A stretch of DNA of 17,513 nucleotides, taken from an uncultured Prevotella sp. (GTDB lineage: Bacteria; Bacteroidota; Bacteroidia; Bacteroidales; Bacteroidaceae). Shown here one piece after another: positions 1-6,961 of the stretch; the stretch's first letter is position 1; each line of letters opens with the position of its first letter. The DNA lies in contig NZ_URNN01000067.1 of the NCBI RefSeq assembly GCF_900549175.1, positions 1 through 17,513 of the forward strand, read 5' to 3'. Made by a program: the position numbers and the translations under genes. A model generated the notes under the pieces. It was not told the origin of the DNA, made no database searches, and was given only the letters and a program-made list of their open reading frames with translations.

Positions 1-2
1 TC

Positions 3-380
3 GGATGGACAACACCGGTTGCCGGACAGGTAGTGCCGATCGTCCGGAAAGCCATTGAAAGCGGCAAGGTCGTAGGCGCAATCTGCAATGGTGCCTCGTT
101 CATGGCAAAATGCGGATTCCTCAATGCCGTCAAACATACGGGCAACGGCTTGGAGCAACTGAAACTCTGGGGAGGCGACAATTACACCAATCCTGACGGG
201 TATATCCATGCCCAGGCGGTCAGCGATGGGAACATCGTGACGGCAAACGGCTCCGCACCGCTTGAGTTTGCAAAGGAGCTGCTTCTGCTGCTCGGGAACG
301 ACACGCCGGAACGCATAGAGATGTACTATCAGTTCTACAAGCAAGGGTTCTGTACGCTGTTTCCAGCTCAAAGCGAATAA
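3..380 (+). CDS. DJ-1/PfpI family protein, 5' truncated by the window
   Basis: The reading frame is open from the first base, so the true start is upstream; a GTG at 33 is only an internal codon. The visible 125 residues hold the nucleophile elbow typical of the DJ-1/PfpI (class I glutamine amidotransferase-like) fold, AICNGASF, with the cysteine as expected nucleophile, and the C-terminal block NIVTANGSAPLEFAKELL found near the end of such proteins. Members act as glyoxalases, proteases, chaperones or amidases, and the sequence does not tell which. The next gene on the same strand starts 85 nt downstream. Family assignment is confident; substrate is unknown. Confidence 0.85.
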   Translation, partial: GWTTPVAGQVVPIVRKAIESGKVVGAICNGASFMAKCGFLNAVKHTGNGLEQLKLWGGDNYTNPDGYIHAQAVSDGNIVTANGSAPLEFAKELLLLLGNDTPERIEMYYQFYKQGFCTLFPAQSE

Positions 381-382
381 CT

Positions 383-447
383 GCTTATCAACAGGCATGA
401 AGTTGACCGGGTGTGTATGAAAAGCCCACGATGGTCAGCAACCTGAT
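383..447 (+). promoter_or_regulatory. Structured leader before crcB, resembling a truncated S-box (SAM-I) riboswitch
   Basis: The 85-nt gap before crcB can form nested helices: 392-395 with 442-445, 403-408 with 433-438 (six pairs including one G-T), and 409-411 with 425-427. It also carries CTTATCA at 383-389, GCCC at 424-427 and GCAACC at 438-443, in the order seen in the 5' half of S-box (SAM-I) riboswitches. The 3' half of that family (GGTGCTAA-type P3 strand, closing GATAAG-type P1 strand) is not visible. It is not a fluoride (crcB-motif) riboswitch, because the GGnGATGG core is missing. It may be a decayed riboswitch, an unknown element or chance. Confidence 0.25.
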
Positions 448-465
448 TAAATATTAAGAGAAGTA

Positions 466-840
466 ATGTGGACAAATCTTTTATATGTGATGCTGGGCAG
501 TGCCGTCGGTGGCGGTTGTCGTTTCTTGGTAAGTAAAATTGTGTCGGAGCATAGCACAGGCGTGTTTCCGTGGGGCACATTTGCCGTCAATCTTGCGGGC
601 TGCCTGCTGATTGGCATCCTGTTTGGGCTCACGGAACGGGGCGTGAGCCTTTCGCCGCAGATGAAGATGCTACTCATTACAGGCTTCTGTGGAGGATTCA
701 CCATATTCTCTACATTCACCCATGAGAACTACCTGCTGCTTAACGACTCCCGCTTCTGGATACTCTTCCTTTATGCAGTCCTCTCATTTGCCTTGGGCTT
801 GCTCTTGGCGCACGCCGGACATGCTTTGGCCAGGCTTTGA
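466..840 (+). CDS. crcB: Fluoride ion channel/exporter CrcB (Fluc)
   Basis: This 124-residue protein has the usual length and four hydrophobic segments of a Fluc subunit. Diagnostic motifs are GGGCRF near residues 15-20, FAVNLAGCLLIG at about 39-50 and the hallmark GFCGGFTIFSTFT at about 73-85, which contains the phenylalanines and the central polar break lining the fluoride pathway. Known members form dual-topology dimers in the inner membrane and let fluoride leave the cell. The stop overlaps an ATG of the following VOC frame by one base (TGATG), so the two may be translationally coupled. No fluoride riboswitch is visible upstream. Confidence 0.95.
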   Translation: MWTNLLYVMLGSAVGGGCRFLVSKIVSEHSTGVFPWGTFAVNLAGCLLIGILFGLTERGVSLSPQMKMLLITGFCGGFTIFSTFTHENYLLLNDSRFWILFLYAVLSFALGLLLAHAGHALARL

Positions 841-869
841 TGAAAAACAAAAAAGAAATAAATACATAT

Positions 870-1256
870 ATGATAAGAATTGACCATATCGCGATGTATG
901 TCGCAAACCTGGAGGGCGCGAGAAAGTTCTTCATGGAGTTCTTCGATGCCACATCCAATGCGCAGTATCATAATCCGCGGACGGGACTGCGGACATACTT
1001 TCTCACATTTCCCGATGGAGGAAGACTGGAAATAATGAGCAGACCGGAAGTGAGTGTTGCAGACAACCCTGTTTATCGCAGCGGTTTTATCCATCTTTCG
1101 TTCTGTCTTGGCTCACGTGAGGAGGTTGACCGCATGACTTCGCTCCTGTCCTCACAAGGATACGAAGTCCTGTCAGGCCCCCGCGTTACCGGTGACGGAT
1201 ATTACGAAAGTTGCATCAAGGGATTTGAAGGAAACTTGATTGAACTGACGGAATAG
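870..1256 (+). CDS. VOC family protein (glyoxalase/bleomycin-resistance fold)
   Basis: The start is set at 870 because the homologous part begins MIRIDHIAMYVANLEGARKF, the first beta-alpha of a vicinal-oxygen-chelate domain; an in-frame ATG at 840, overlapping the crcB stop, is the alternative and adds ten residues. The 128-residue protein is one VOC module: DHIAM near the N terminus supplies the first metal-ligand position, GRLEIMSRPEV the middle strand, and CIKGFEGNLIELTE the C-terminal strand with the usual D/E-GNxIEL motif. Such proteins include lactoylglutathione lyases and drug-binding proteins; the substrate cannot be told. It lies in one run with crcB and the DJ-1 gene. Confidence 0.85.
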   Translation: MIRIDHIAMYVANLEGARKFFMEFFDATSNAQYHNPRTGLRTYFLTFPDGGRLEIMSRPEVSVADNPVYRSGFIHLSFCLGSREEVDRMTSLLSSQGYEVLSGPRVTGDGYYESCIKGFEGNLIELTE

Positions 1257-1309
1257 CGAGGGCAGAGACAAGCAAATATGATGAAAGAAAATACTAAAAT
1301 ACAGAAATT

Positions 1310-1334
1310 ATGAAAATACATCAAATCACGTTCA
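1310..1334 (+). repeat. 25-bp direct repeat, left copy (right copy at 2692-2716)
   Basis: Identical to 2692-2716 except C at 1327 against A at 2709. The right copy is the first 25 bases of the EFR1 coding sequence. The pair brackets the GNAT-tail fragment and the PD-(D/E)XK gene, so it marks the edges of an inserted segment of roughly 1.4 kb. Confidence 0.85.
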
Positions 1335-1444
1335 CCAAACCGAAACGGGTCATAGAAAAATGCGGCTTCAGGTTTCATCATACGAATCACAGCGTGGTTT
1401 CTCCGCTTGGGAACAAGTGGACAGAGCATTTTATGTCGCGATGA
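1310..1444 (+). pseudogene. Chimeric relic: start of the EFR1 gene joined to a GNAT acetyltransferase tail
   Basis: An intact 44-codon frame runs from ATG 1310 to TGA 1442-1444. Its first eight residues, MKIHQITF, equal the start of the flavodoxin-ferredoxin gene at 2692, and the DNA matches over 25 bp with one mismatch. The rest, VIEKCGFRFHHTNHSVVSP, matches VIEKCGFKFHHTNHGVVSP in the first GNAT domain of the fusion gene (DNA near 6197-6252). DNA similarity to that gene continues past the stop to about 1461. It is a join of two gene fragments and too short to be an enzyme. Whether it is translated is unknown. Confidence 0.7.
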
Positions 1445-1456
1445 AGGAGGGTTTAT

Positions 1457-2674
1457 ATGCCAATGAATAACATTTATTTGTCAATCTTGCGGCTATCCGA
1501 CACAATAGATGAGAGTTTACATAATACTCTTAATCTTTGCTGGAATTTTTCGGATTCATATAAGAATGAATTATTGAAATATCCTTTTATGATAAATTTG
1601 TTGGACGATGCCCTACGCTCAGAAAGACTTAAGGAGACAGCACATAGCAGGATACTTTATAGGATTCTGCATGACAAGAATATGCAAAAAAGATTCGTAG
1701 AGCATTTCCTTCCGGATGTAAAGTGTTCGTTTGAAAGCATACAAATTCCATATCCAGACAGACATAGAATAGACCTTACCATTAAAAGTGATAATTTCTT
1801 TCTAATAATAGAGAACAAAATCAATAATGCTCCGGAACAAACGGCTCAAATTGACAAATATGTCAAAATTGCGCAGATGACATACCCTGATGAACAGATT
1901 TATGTTTTGTATTTGGATGGAGAAAGCAATATCTGCCCATCTGAAAAATCAATGTCTGCTGATGTTAGGAATCAGTTGGGAGATAGGCTTATATTAAAGA
2001 ACTATAAGCATGACATTACCCCATGGATTGCATCGGTTTATAAACAAATTGATTTCAATGTTCAACCTTTTCTTAAAAGTACATTACTTTCATATAAGAC
2101 ATATTTAGAAAACAAATATAAACTCAACAAAATGAACAATAAGTTAGACAAAGCTCTGATTGAGACACTGGGATTAGACCCTATGTCCATTTCAGAAAAG
2201 ATAAATGTAATAAGAGATCAAATAAATAACATTGATAAAATCAGAGAAAGGTTGAGTTCCCTGCTTGACACCTATTACGAGCAAAGCATAATTCAAGATA
2301 TAAATGAATGGTACAAATGTTATTCAGACATTCTTTCTGACAAAATTGTTCTGACGATGGAAAATAACATGGAATTCGGCTTTAATTTCCGGTATCGTAA
2401 TAAGGATTTTCGCTGTTGTGTTTCATTTGATGATGGTAATGAAAATCCTTATTGGGGAATATATGGAAAGGACGAGAATATAAATTCATGTCCAAGAATA
2501 TTTGAATCCCTTAAGAATTTAGTACTTCACAGCAACAAAGGCTTTCATAATTGTGAAGACAATTCAGAAGATTGGGTTATCTCAGACTATGAAATGAAAG
2601 AACTTATTGTTGATAGGTTCGTTATGCTTGCTCAATTGGTTTCTGAGTCAGAGATGTGTTTTATAATAGAATAA
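1457..2674 (+). CDS. PD-(D/E)XK nuclease superfamily protein (PDDEXK_4-like)
   Basis: The 405-residue protein has the core of a PD-(D/E)XK nuclease fold in its first third: E60 in the helix KETAHSRILYRIL, D106 in HRIDLTIK, and E119-N-K121 in FLIIENKINN, followed by EQTAQIDKYVKIA, the pattern of the PDDEXK_4 family (PF14281). The C-terminal 200 residues are not recognised. Physiological roles in this family are mostly unproven; phage defence and DNA processing are possibilities. The gene is clearly richer in A and T than its neighbours, which suggests recent transfer. An AAGGAGG sequence at 1444-1450 lies six bases before ATG 1457, unusual for this phylum, and falls inside the former GNAT coding sequence. 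The EFR1 gene follows after 17 nt. Confidence 0.8.
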   Translation: MPMNNIYLSILRLSDTIDESLHNTLNLCWNFSDSYKNELLKYPFMINLLDDALRSERLKETAHSRILYRILHDKNMQKRFVEHFLPDVKCSFESIQIPYPDRHRIDLTIKSDNFFLIIENKINNAPEQTAQIDKYVKIAQMTYPDEQIYVLYLDGESNICPSEKSMSADVRNQLGDRLILKNYKHDITPWIASVYKQIDFNVQPFLKSTLLSYKTYLENKYKLNKMNNKLDKALIETLGLDPMSISEKINVIRDQINNIDKIRERLSSLLDTYYEQSIIQDINEWYKCYSDILSDKIVLTMENNMEFGFNFRYRNKDFRCCVSFDDGNENPYWGIYGKDENINSCPRIFESLKNLVLHSNKGFHNCEDNSEDWVISDYEMKELIVDRFVMLAQLVSESEMCFIIE

Positions 2675-2691
2675 ATAAACTTTGAGAAACA

Positions 2692-3450
2692 ATGAAAATA
2701 CATCAAATAACGTTCAGCCCCACAGGAGGCACACGAAGAGTCTGCGAATATATATGCGAGGGTTTTGACGCGAGGCCGCTCGTGACAGACCTCTGCGTGA
2801 AGAAAGAACAAATAAGATTGCCGGACATACACGAAGAGGACTTGGTCATTATCGCCATGCCCGTGTTTGCCGGACGCGTACCTGCTTTGGCGGTCGAGAG
2901 ACTCAAGCGTATTCAGAGCAACCACGCAAAGTGTGCGGTTGTGGCGGTATATGGCAACAGGGCGTACGATGACGCTCTGCTCGAAATGCAGGATGTGGCA
3001 ACGGAAATGGGATTCCGTGTCGTTGCCGCCGTCAGCGCCGTTGCCGAGCACAGCATCGCCCGTGTGTATGCCGCAGGAAGACCCGACGCTGAAGACCGCA
3101 AGGAACTGGCCGCTTTCGGAGCCGCTATAATAAATAAGGTGGAAGGCATGGACACATACAAGCCTTTGACGTTGCCCGGTAACCGTCCATACAGGGCAGG
3201 CAATACAGGCCCCTTCCACACGGCAGACGAGCGGTGTACCGATTGCGGCACGTGTCATGAACTCTGTCCTGCCGACGCCATACCCGCCGACAATCTCAGA
3301 AGCGTAAACAAGGACACCTGCATCTCCTGTATGCGCTGCCTCTCCGTTTGTCCGACTAAAGCAAGAAACATCGGGCAGGTGGAGAAGATGGTGACAGAGA
3401 AACTGAAAACGTTGTGCGCAACGAGAAAGGGCAACGAACTGTTTGTTTAA
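2692..3450 (+). CDS. EFR1 family flavodoxin-ferredoxin fusion protein
   Basis: The N-terminal flavodoxin-like domain begins MKIHQITFSPTGGTRRV, where SPTGGT is the FMN phosphate loop, and continues with AMPVFAGRVPA and AVYGNRAYDDALLEM. The C-terminal part carries two 4Fe-4S binding motifs, CTDCGTCHELCP (C182, C185, C188, C192) and CISCMRCLSVCP (C210, C213, C216, C220). The layout and 252-residue length match the EFR1 ferredoxin family of anaerobes, predicted cytoplasmic electron carriers; physiological partners are unknown. The first 25 bases are duplicated at 1310. The FKBP gene follows 21 nt later, so the two are likely co-transcribed. Confidence 0.9.
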   Translation: MKIHQITFSPTGGTRRVCEYICEGFDARPLVTDLCVKKEQIRLPDIHEEDLVIIAMPVFAGRVPALAVERLKRIQSNHAKCAVVAVYGNRAYDDALLEMQDVATEMGFRVVAAVSAVAEHSIARVYAAGRPDAEDRKELAAFGAAIINKVEGMDTYKPLTLPGNRPYRAGNTGPFHTADERCTDCGTCHELCPADAIPADNLRSVNKDTCISCMRCLSVCPTKARNIGQVEKMVTEKLKTLCATRKGNELFV

Positions 3451-3471
3451 TCTAAAGGGAAAGGAAACATC

Positions 3472-3870
3472 ATGAACAAAAGAGAATATGCACAGGCAAA
3501 CAAAGCCTGGATAGAAGCGAAAGCGCAGGAAGAAGGCGTGAAGGCCCTTCCGAGAGGTATATATTATAAGGTGTTGGCGGAGGGGCAGAACGACGGCAGG
3601 CATCCCTCGCCCCGCAGCATCGTAACCGCACACTATACAGGATGGACCATCGACGGAAGGAAGTTCGACAGCAGTCGTGGCGGGGCACCGTTGGCCATAC
3701 GCCTCTGCGACCTGATAGAAGGCTGGATTGTCGCCATGCAGCAGATGTGCGTGGGCGACCGCTGGGAAGTGTATATCCCTGCCGAAATGGGATACGGTAA
3801 GTTCTCGCAGCCCGGCATCCCCGGAGGCTCAACGCTGATATTCGAGATTGAGCTGATAGGGATTGCGTAA
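3472..3870 (+). CDS. FKBP-type peptidyl-prolyl cis-trans isomerase
   Basis: This 132-residue protein has one FKBP domain and no signal peptide, so it should be cytoplasmic. Family motifs are HYTGWTIDGRKFDSS (residues 54-68), LIEGWIVAMQQMCVGD (81-96), YIPAEMGYG (101-109) and IPGGSTLIFEIELI at the C terminus. These give the hydrophobic proline-binding pocket, with W85 at the pocket floor. It catalyses proline isomerisation during folding. The N-terminal 25 residues form a charged helix (KAWIEAKAQEEG) as in small Bacteroidetes FKBPs. It follows EFR1 closely with an A/G-rich leader (AAAGGAAA) before ATG 3472. Confidence 0.93.
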   Translation: MNKREYAQANKAWIEAKAQEEGVKALPRGIYYKVLAEGQNDGRHPSPRSIVTAHYTGWTIDGRKFDSSRGGAPLAIRLCDLIEGWIVAMQQMCVGDRWEVYIPAEMGYGKFSQPGIPGGSTLIFEIELIGIA

Positions 3871-3922
3871 ATACTTTTATCTCATTGACAACGGATTGAT
3901 TTTATGTATATCATATTATCGA

Positions 3923-4002
3923 CTACAAGAATTGCATGCTGTTTTATGCAAATCTTATAGTCAATTGTTGTTTTCGCATAATTATCTATGCAAATCTTAC
4001 AG
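3923..4002 (+). repeat. Repeated 15-bp element upstream of DUF4143 ATPase 1 (one inverted, two direct copies)
   Basis: ATGCAAATCTTATAG at 3946-3960 recurs at 3988-4002 with one change, exactly 42 bp downstream. A nearly inverted copy, CTACAAGAATTGCAT (3923-3937), pairs with the middle copy with two mismatches. The group sits just upstream of the likely promoter of the ATPase gene, so it may be a set of regulator-binding sites or a duplicated promoter remnant. Confidence 0.55.
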
Positions 4003-4021
4003 CCTTTTGAAGAAAAACTTG

Positions 4022-4029
4022 TATCTTCG
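4022..4029 (+). promoter_or_regulatory. Probable -7 promoter element for DUF4143 ATPase 1
   Basis: TATCTTCG matches the Bacteroidetes -7 consensus TAnnTTTG at all but one position. Transcription would start near 4036, 20 nt before ATG 4057, and downstream of ATG 3988, which argues for the later start. No convincing -33 TTTG is seen at the usual spacing. Confidence 0.4.
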
Positions 4030-4056
4030 CAGCAGAAATCTAAAGAAACAACAATT

Positions 4057-5205
4057 ATGATAGAGAGAAACATAAATGAGAAACTAACGTTCTTGACATC
4101 GAAGTTTCCCGTAGTAACCCTTACAGGAATAAGACAATGCGGGAAGTCTACACTTCTGAAAAACAGTTTCAAGGATTATAAGTATATATCTCTTGAAGAC
4201 ATGGACATACGCCAGATGGCGCAGACAGACCCGAGAGGATTCTTGAACAGCTTCGGAACAAGAATAATCATAGATGAGGCACAATATGCCCCAAATCTGT
4301 TTTCGTATATACAAACCAAAGTGGATGAAGTAAACGACACGGGAATGTACATTCTGTCTGGGTCGCATAATTTCCTCTTAATGGAAAACGTATCGCAAAG
4401 CCTTGCAGGACGAGCCGCAATATTGCGCCTTGCCCCTTTCTCTATTTCAGAACTCAGGCAGGCAGGACTGCTTCCGGACTCAATAGACAACTGGCTGTTC
4501 ACTGGAGGCTTTCCGCGCATATACGACAAGGACATACCACCGGCTGATTATTTCCCAAGCTATATACAGACCTACATCGAAAGGGATATTAGAACGCTGC
4601 GTAATGTAGGCAACCTATCGCTGTTTGTAAAGTTCCTGAAGCTGTGTGCGGCGCGTATAGGGCAGCTTCTGAATATGCATTCGTTGGCCAACGAATGTGG
4701 CGTTTCTGTGGCTACAGCCAATGCGTGGATGTCGATTCTTGAAACAAGTTACGTTGTGTTCCTGTTGCGGCCGTATCATAACAACTTCAACAAGCGGTTG
4801 GTGAAAACGCCCAAACTTTATTTCTTCGATACAGGTCTTGCCGCATCCTTGTTAGGACTTACCACCAGCAGTCAACTAACCTTGCATTATCTGCGTGGAG
4901 AGCTGTTTGAGAACATGGTTATTGCAGAAAGAGCAAAGAACTATTACGCTCAGGGACTGGAGCCGCAGATGTTTTTCTGGCGTGACAGCAATCAGAATGA
5001 GGTCGACTTGTTGACAGAAGACGGATTGCAACTGAACGCATACGAAATAAAGTCGAGCGCAACCATGAACAACGACTTTTTCAAAGGCCTGAAGCGGTTT
5101 GCCGGCATCAGCAATCTGCAAACGGAGAACCTGAACGTGGTTTATGGAGGTGACATCAGTCTGACAACTCAACAAGGAAATTACATATCATGGCGTGATT
5201 TATAA
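4057..5205 (+). CDS. AAA ATPase with C-terminal DUF4143 domain (ATPase 1)
   Basis: The start at ATG 4057 gives MIERNINEKL and a 382-residue protein; the 23 extra codons from 3988 lie over the upstream repeats and promoter. Walker A is GIRQCGKST (residues 24-32) and Walker B is IIIDEAQ (70-76), followed by the sensor-like YILSGSHNFLL. The rest is the DUF4143 region, with GGFPRIYD (150-157), a winged-helix-like stretch (MHSLANECGVSVATANAWM) and a C-terminal nuclease-like motif NEVDLL...YEIKSS. These AAA_14/DUF4143 proteins are abundant in Bacteroidetes and mostly of unknown function. A second, divergent member lies at 11308. Confidence 0.9.
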   Translation: MIERNINEKLTFLTSKFPVVTLTGIRQCGKSTLLKNSFKDYKYISLEDMDIRQMAQTDPRGFLNSFGTRIIIDEAQYAPNLFSYIQTKVDEVNDTGMYILSGSHNFLLMENVSQSLAGRAAILRLAPFSISELRQAGLLPDSIDNWLFTGGFPRIYDKDIPPADYFPSYIQTYIERDIRTLRNVGNLSLFVKFLKLCAARIGQLLNMHSLANECGVSVATANAWMSILETSYVVFLLRPYHNNFNKRLVKTPKLYFFDTGLAASLLGLTTSSQLTLHYLRGELFENMVIAERAKNYYAQGLEPQMFFWRDSNQNEVDLLTEDGLQLNAYEIKSSATMNNDFFKGLKRFAGISNLQTENLNVVYGGDISLTTQQGNYISWRDL

Positions 5206-5223
5206 TCTTTACAACTTACTTAT

Positions 5224-5253
5224 AAAAACATATAGACAATAGAAACATGGCAA
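5224..5253 (+). repeat. 30-bp leader shared with the GNAT gene at 10687
   Basis: The leader and first codons of the ClbS-like gene (5224-5253) match 10664-10693 at 27 of 30 positions, in the same place relative to ATGGCAA. The proteins themselves are unrelated after MA. This looks like a shared or exchanged gene-edge segment. Confidence 0.6.
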
Positions 5254-5783
5254 GACCCGCAAGCAAACAGCAGCTGATATCCGCTGCGACGGACAATTAC
5301 GACAAACTGACGGCATTCATCGCATCCATGAGCGATGAGGAGCTGAACACGCCTTTTGACTTCTCTGCCGACGAGAAGAAAAAGGAGGCGCATTGGAGAC
5401 GGGACAAGAACCTGCGTGACGTGATAATGCACCTTGTACGCTGGCAGGGACTGCTGCTAACATGGGTGGAGAACAACATGAGCGGCACGCACGCGCAGTT
5501 CCTCCTCCCCGGCTACACATGGAAGACGTACGGCGACATGAACATCCTGTTTTGGGAGGAATGTCAGGACACGGCCACCGACGATGCCATGAACCGGCTC
5601 AGAGACAGCCACAAGAAGGTCTTGGACCTCGCGGAAAGTTTTACCGACGGTGAGTTGTTTGAAAAGGCCCATTACAACTGGACGGGAACGACCTCGCTCG
5701 GCTCCTATTTCATCAGTACCACGAGCGCACACTACGATTGGGCGTTGAAGAAACTCAAAGCACACAGAAAGAATCTGAAATGA
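5247..5783 (+). CDS. ClbS/DfsB family four-helix bundle protein
   Basis: The 178-residue protein matches the ClbS/DfsB (DUF1706, PF08020) family in length and pattern: MARPASKQQLISAATDNYDKL at the N terminus, then RDKNLRDVIMHLVRWQGLLL, PGYTWKTYGDMN with the family's Y-W-K block, and the C-terminal SYFISTTSAHYDWALKKLK. ClbS of Escherichia coli protects against colibactin; most other members, this one included, have no proven substrate, so protection against reactive electrophiles is inference. The last four bases overlap the start of the double GNAT gene (ATGA at 5780-5783), indicating coupled translation. Confidence 0.88.
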   Translation: MARPASKQQLISAATDNYDKLTAFIASMSDEELNTPFDFSADEKKKEAHWRRDKNLRDVIMHLVRWQGLLLTWVENNMSGTHAQFLLPGYTWKTYGDMNILFWEECQDTATDDAMNRLRDSHKKVLDLAESFTDGELFEKAHYNWTGTTSLGSYFISTTSAHYDWALKKLKAHRKNLK

Positions 5784-6853
5784 TAGAGACAGAAAGACTA
5801 ATCCTCAGACCATGGGAGGAATCAGATGCCGAGGCAATGTTCAAATACGCGAGCGACCCGGACATCGGTCCCATCGCCGGATGGCCTCCCCACACGTCGG
5901 TGGAAAACAGCCGGAAGATTATCCGGACGGTCTTCGCCGCTCCCGAAACGTATGCTGTCGTGCTTAAAGCCACGGGCGAGCCTGTCGGCAGTTGCGGAAT
6001 AATGTTTTCCGACGGCCTTCACTCTGCTGAGATGAAGCCGCGCGAAGCGGAGATTGGCTACTGGATAGGCAAGCCCTATTGGGGACAAGGCCTCATCCCC
6101 GAGGCTGTCACGGCCCTGCTTGCAAGATGCTTCAACGACCTGAATCTTGATGCCGCGTGGTGCGGATATTATGACGGGAACAACAAGTCGAGACGGGTCA
6201 TCGAGAAGTGCGGCTTCAAGTTCCATCATACGAATCATGGCGTGGTTTCTCCGCTCGGCGACATACGGACGGAGCATTTCTATGTCATGACAAAGGAGGA
6301 CTACCATGCCGCGCATACAACGGCAGGTATAACAATAAGACCGGAGAGACAAGGGGATTTGCCGGTCATCCTTGACTTGGTGGAAAAGGCTTTTGAAAAC
6401 GTCGAGGAAAGCGACCATCAGGAACAACATTTGGTCGAGCGGCTGCACGGTTCGGACACATTCATACCCGAGTTGTCGTTGGTTGCGGTCAATGGCGAGG
6501 GGATTATAGTAGGATACATTCTGCTCACAAAAGTGAAAATCGTATCGGCAGACTCCACTGCGGTTTCGCTTGCCGTTGCACCGCTTGCCGTCCATCCGGC
6601 TTATCAGAACAACAAGATAGGCGGGATGCTGATAGAGGAAGCCCACAAGGCGGCAAGGGCAATGGGCTACGGCTCAGCGGTATTGCTCGGACACAAGGAT
6701 TATTATCCGCGCTTTGGCTACCGAAAGGCCATCGACCACGGTATCCGTTTTCCTTTCGATGCCCCGCAGGAGTGCTGCATGGTTATTGAACTGTTGCCCG
6801 ACGCCCTTAGCGGAGTTACCGGCACCGTGCGTTATCCCGCATGTTTCCTGTAG
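5780..6853 (+). CDS. Fusion of two GNAT acetyltransferase domains (RimJ/RimL-like plus YhbS-like)
   Basis: ATG 5780 is chosen because MIETERLILRPWEESDAEAM is the standard start of a RimJ/RimL-type GNAT and overlaps the previous stop by four bases. Residues 1-175 form the first domain, with acetyl-CoA loop IGYWIGKPYWGQGLIPEA (92-109) and VIEKCGFKF. Residues 183-357 form a second GNAT starting TIRPERQGDLPVILDLVEKA, with loop LAVHPAYQNNKIGGMLI (269-285) and the YYPRFGYRKA motif of the YhbS (COG3153) group. The two groups are normally separate proteins, and the joint (about 176-183) has no obvious linker and no internal Met, so an in-frame gene fusion is likely. Substrates are unknown. Part of the joint region is duplicated at 1350-1461. 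Confidence 0.88.
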   Translation: MIETERLILRPWEESDAEAMFKYASDPDIGPIAGWPPHTSVENSRKIIRTVFAAPETYAVVLKATGEPVGSCGIMFSDGLHSAEMKPREAEIGYWIGKPYWGQGLIPEAVTALLARCFNDLNLDAAWCGYYDGNNKSRRVIEKCGFKFHHTNHGVVSPLGDIRTEHFYVMTKEDYHAAHTTAGITIRPERQGDLPVILDLVEKAFENVEESDHQEQHLVERLHGSDTFIPELSLVAVNGEGIIVGYILLTKVKIVSADSTAVSLAVAPLAVHPAYQNNKIGGMLIEEAHKAARAMGYGSAVLLGHKDYYPRFGYRKAIDHGIRFPFDAPQECCMVIELLPDALSGVTGTVRYPACFL

Positions 6854-6904
6854 GATTTTGGAATATAAGCAAACACTGAACATTTATACACACCGACAAA
6901 AAGG

Positions 6905-6938
6905 GAACGGGCAACACTCTGTCTTGTGCTGCCCGTTC
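6905..6938 (-). terminator. Strong hairpin terminator between convergent genes
   Basis: Nine base pairs (6905-6913 with 6930-6938), then after one mismatch three more (6915-6917 with 6926-6928), close an eight-base loop. On the minus strand it is followed by CCTTTTTG, so it is a good intrinsic terminator for the lipoprotein gene. It may also stop transcripts from the double GNAT gene, though the plus-strand tail is not T-rich. Confidence 0.75.
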
Positions 6939-6961
6939 TCGTCAATAGGACACCGGTCTGA

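Noticed and set aside
381..465. Fluoride (crcB-motif) riboswitch before crcB
   Set aside because: The GGnGATGG core and the later CTGATG-CTAC part of the fluoride aptamer are not present.
1278..1313. Tiny frame MMKENTKIQKL before the chimeric relic
   Set aside because: Eleven codons with no recognisable match; could be another gene-start scrap but cannot be supported.
3988..4056. Longer start for ATPase 1 at ATG 3988
   Set aside because: The extra codons cover the repeated upstream elements and the TATCTTCG promoter element; the family-like N terminus begins at ATG 4057.
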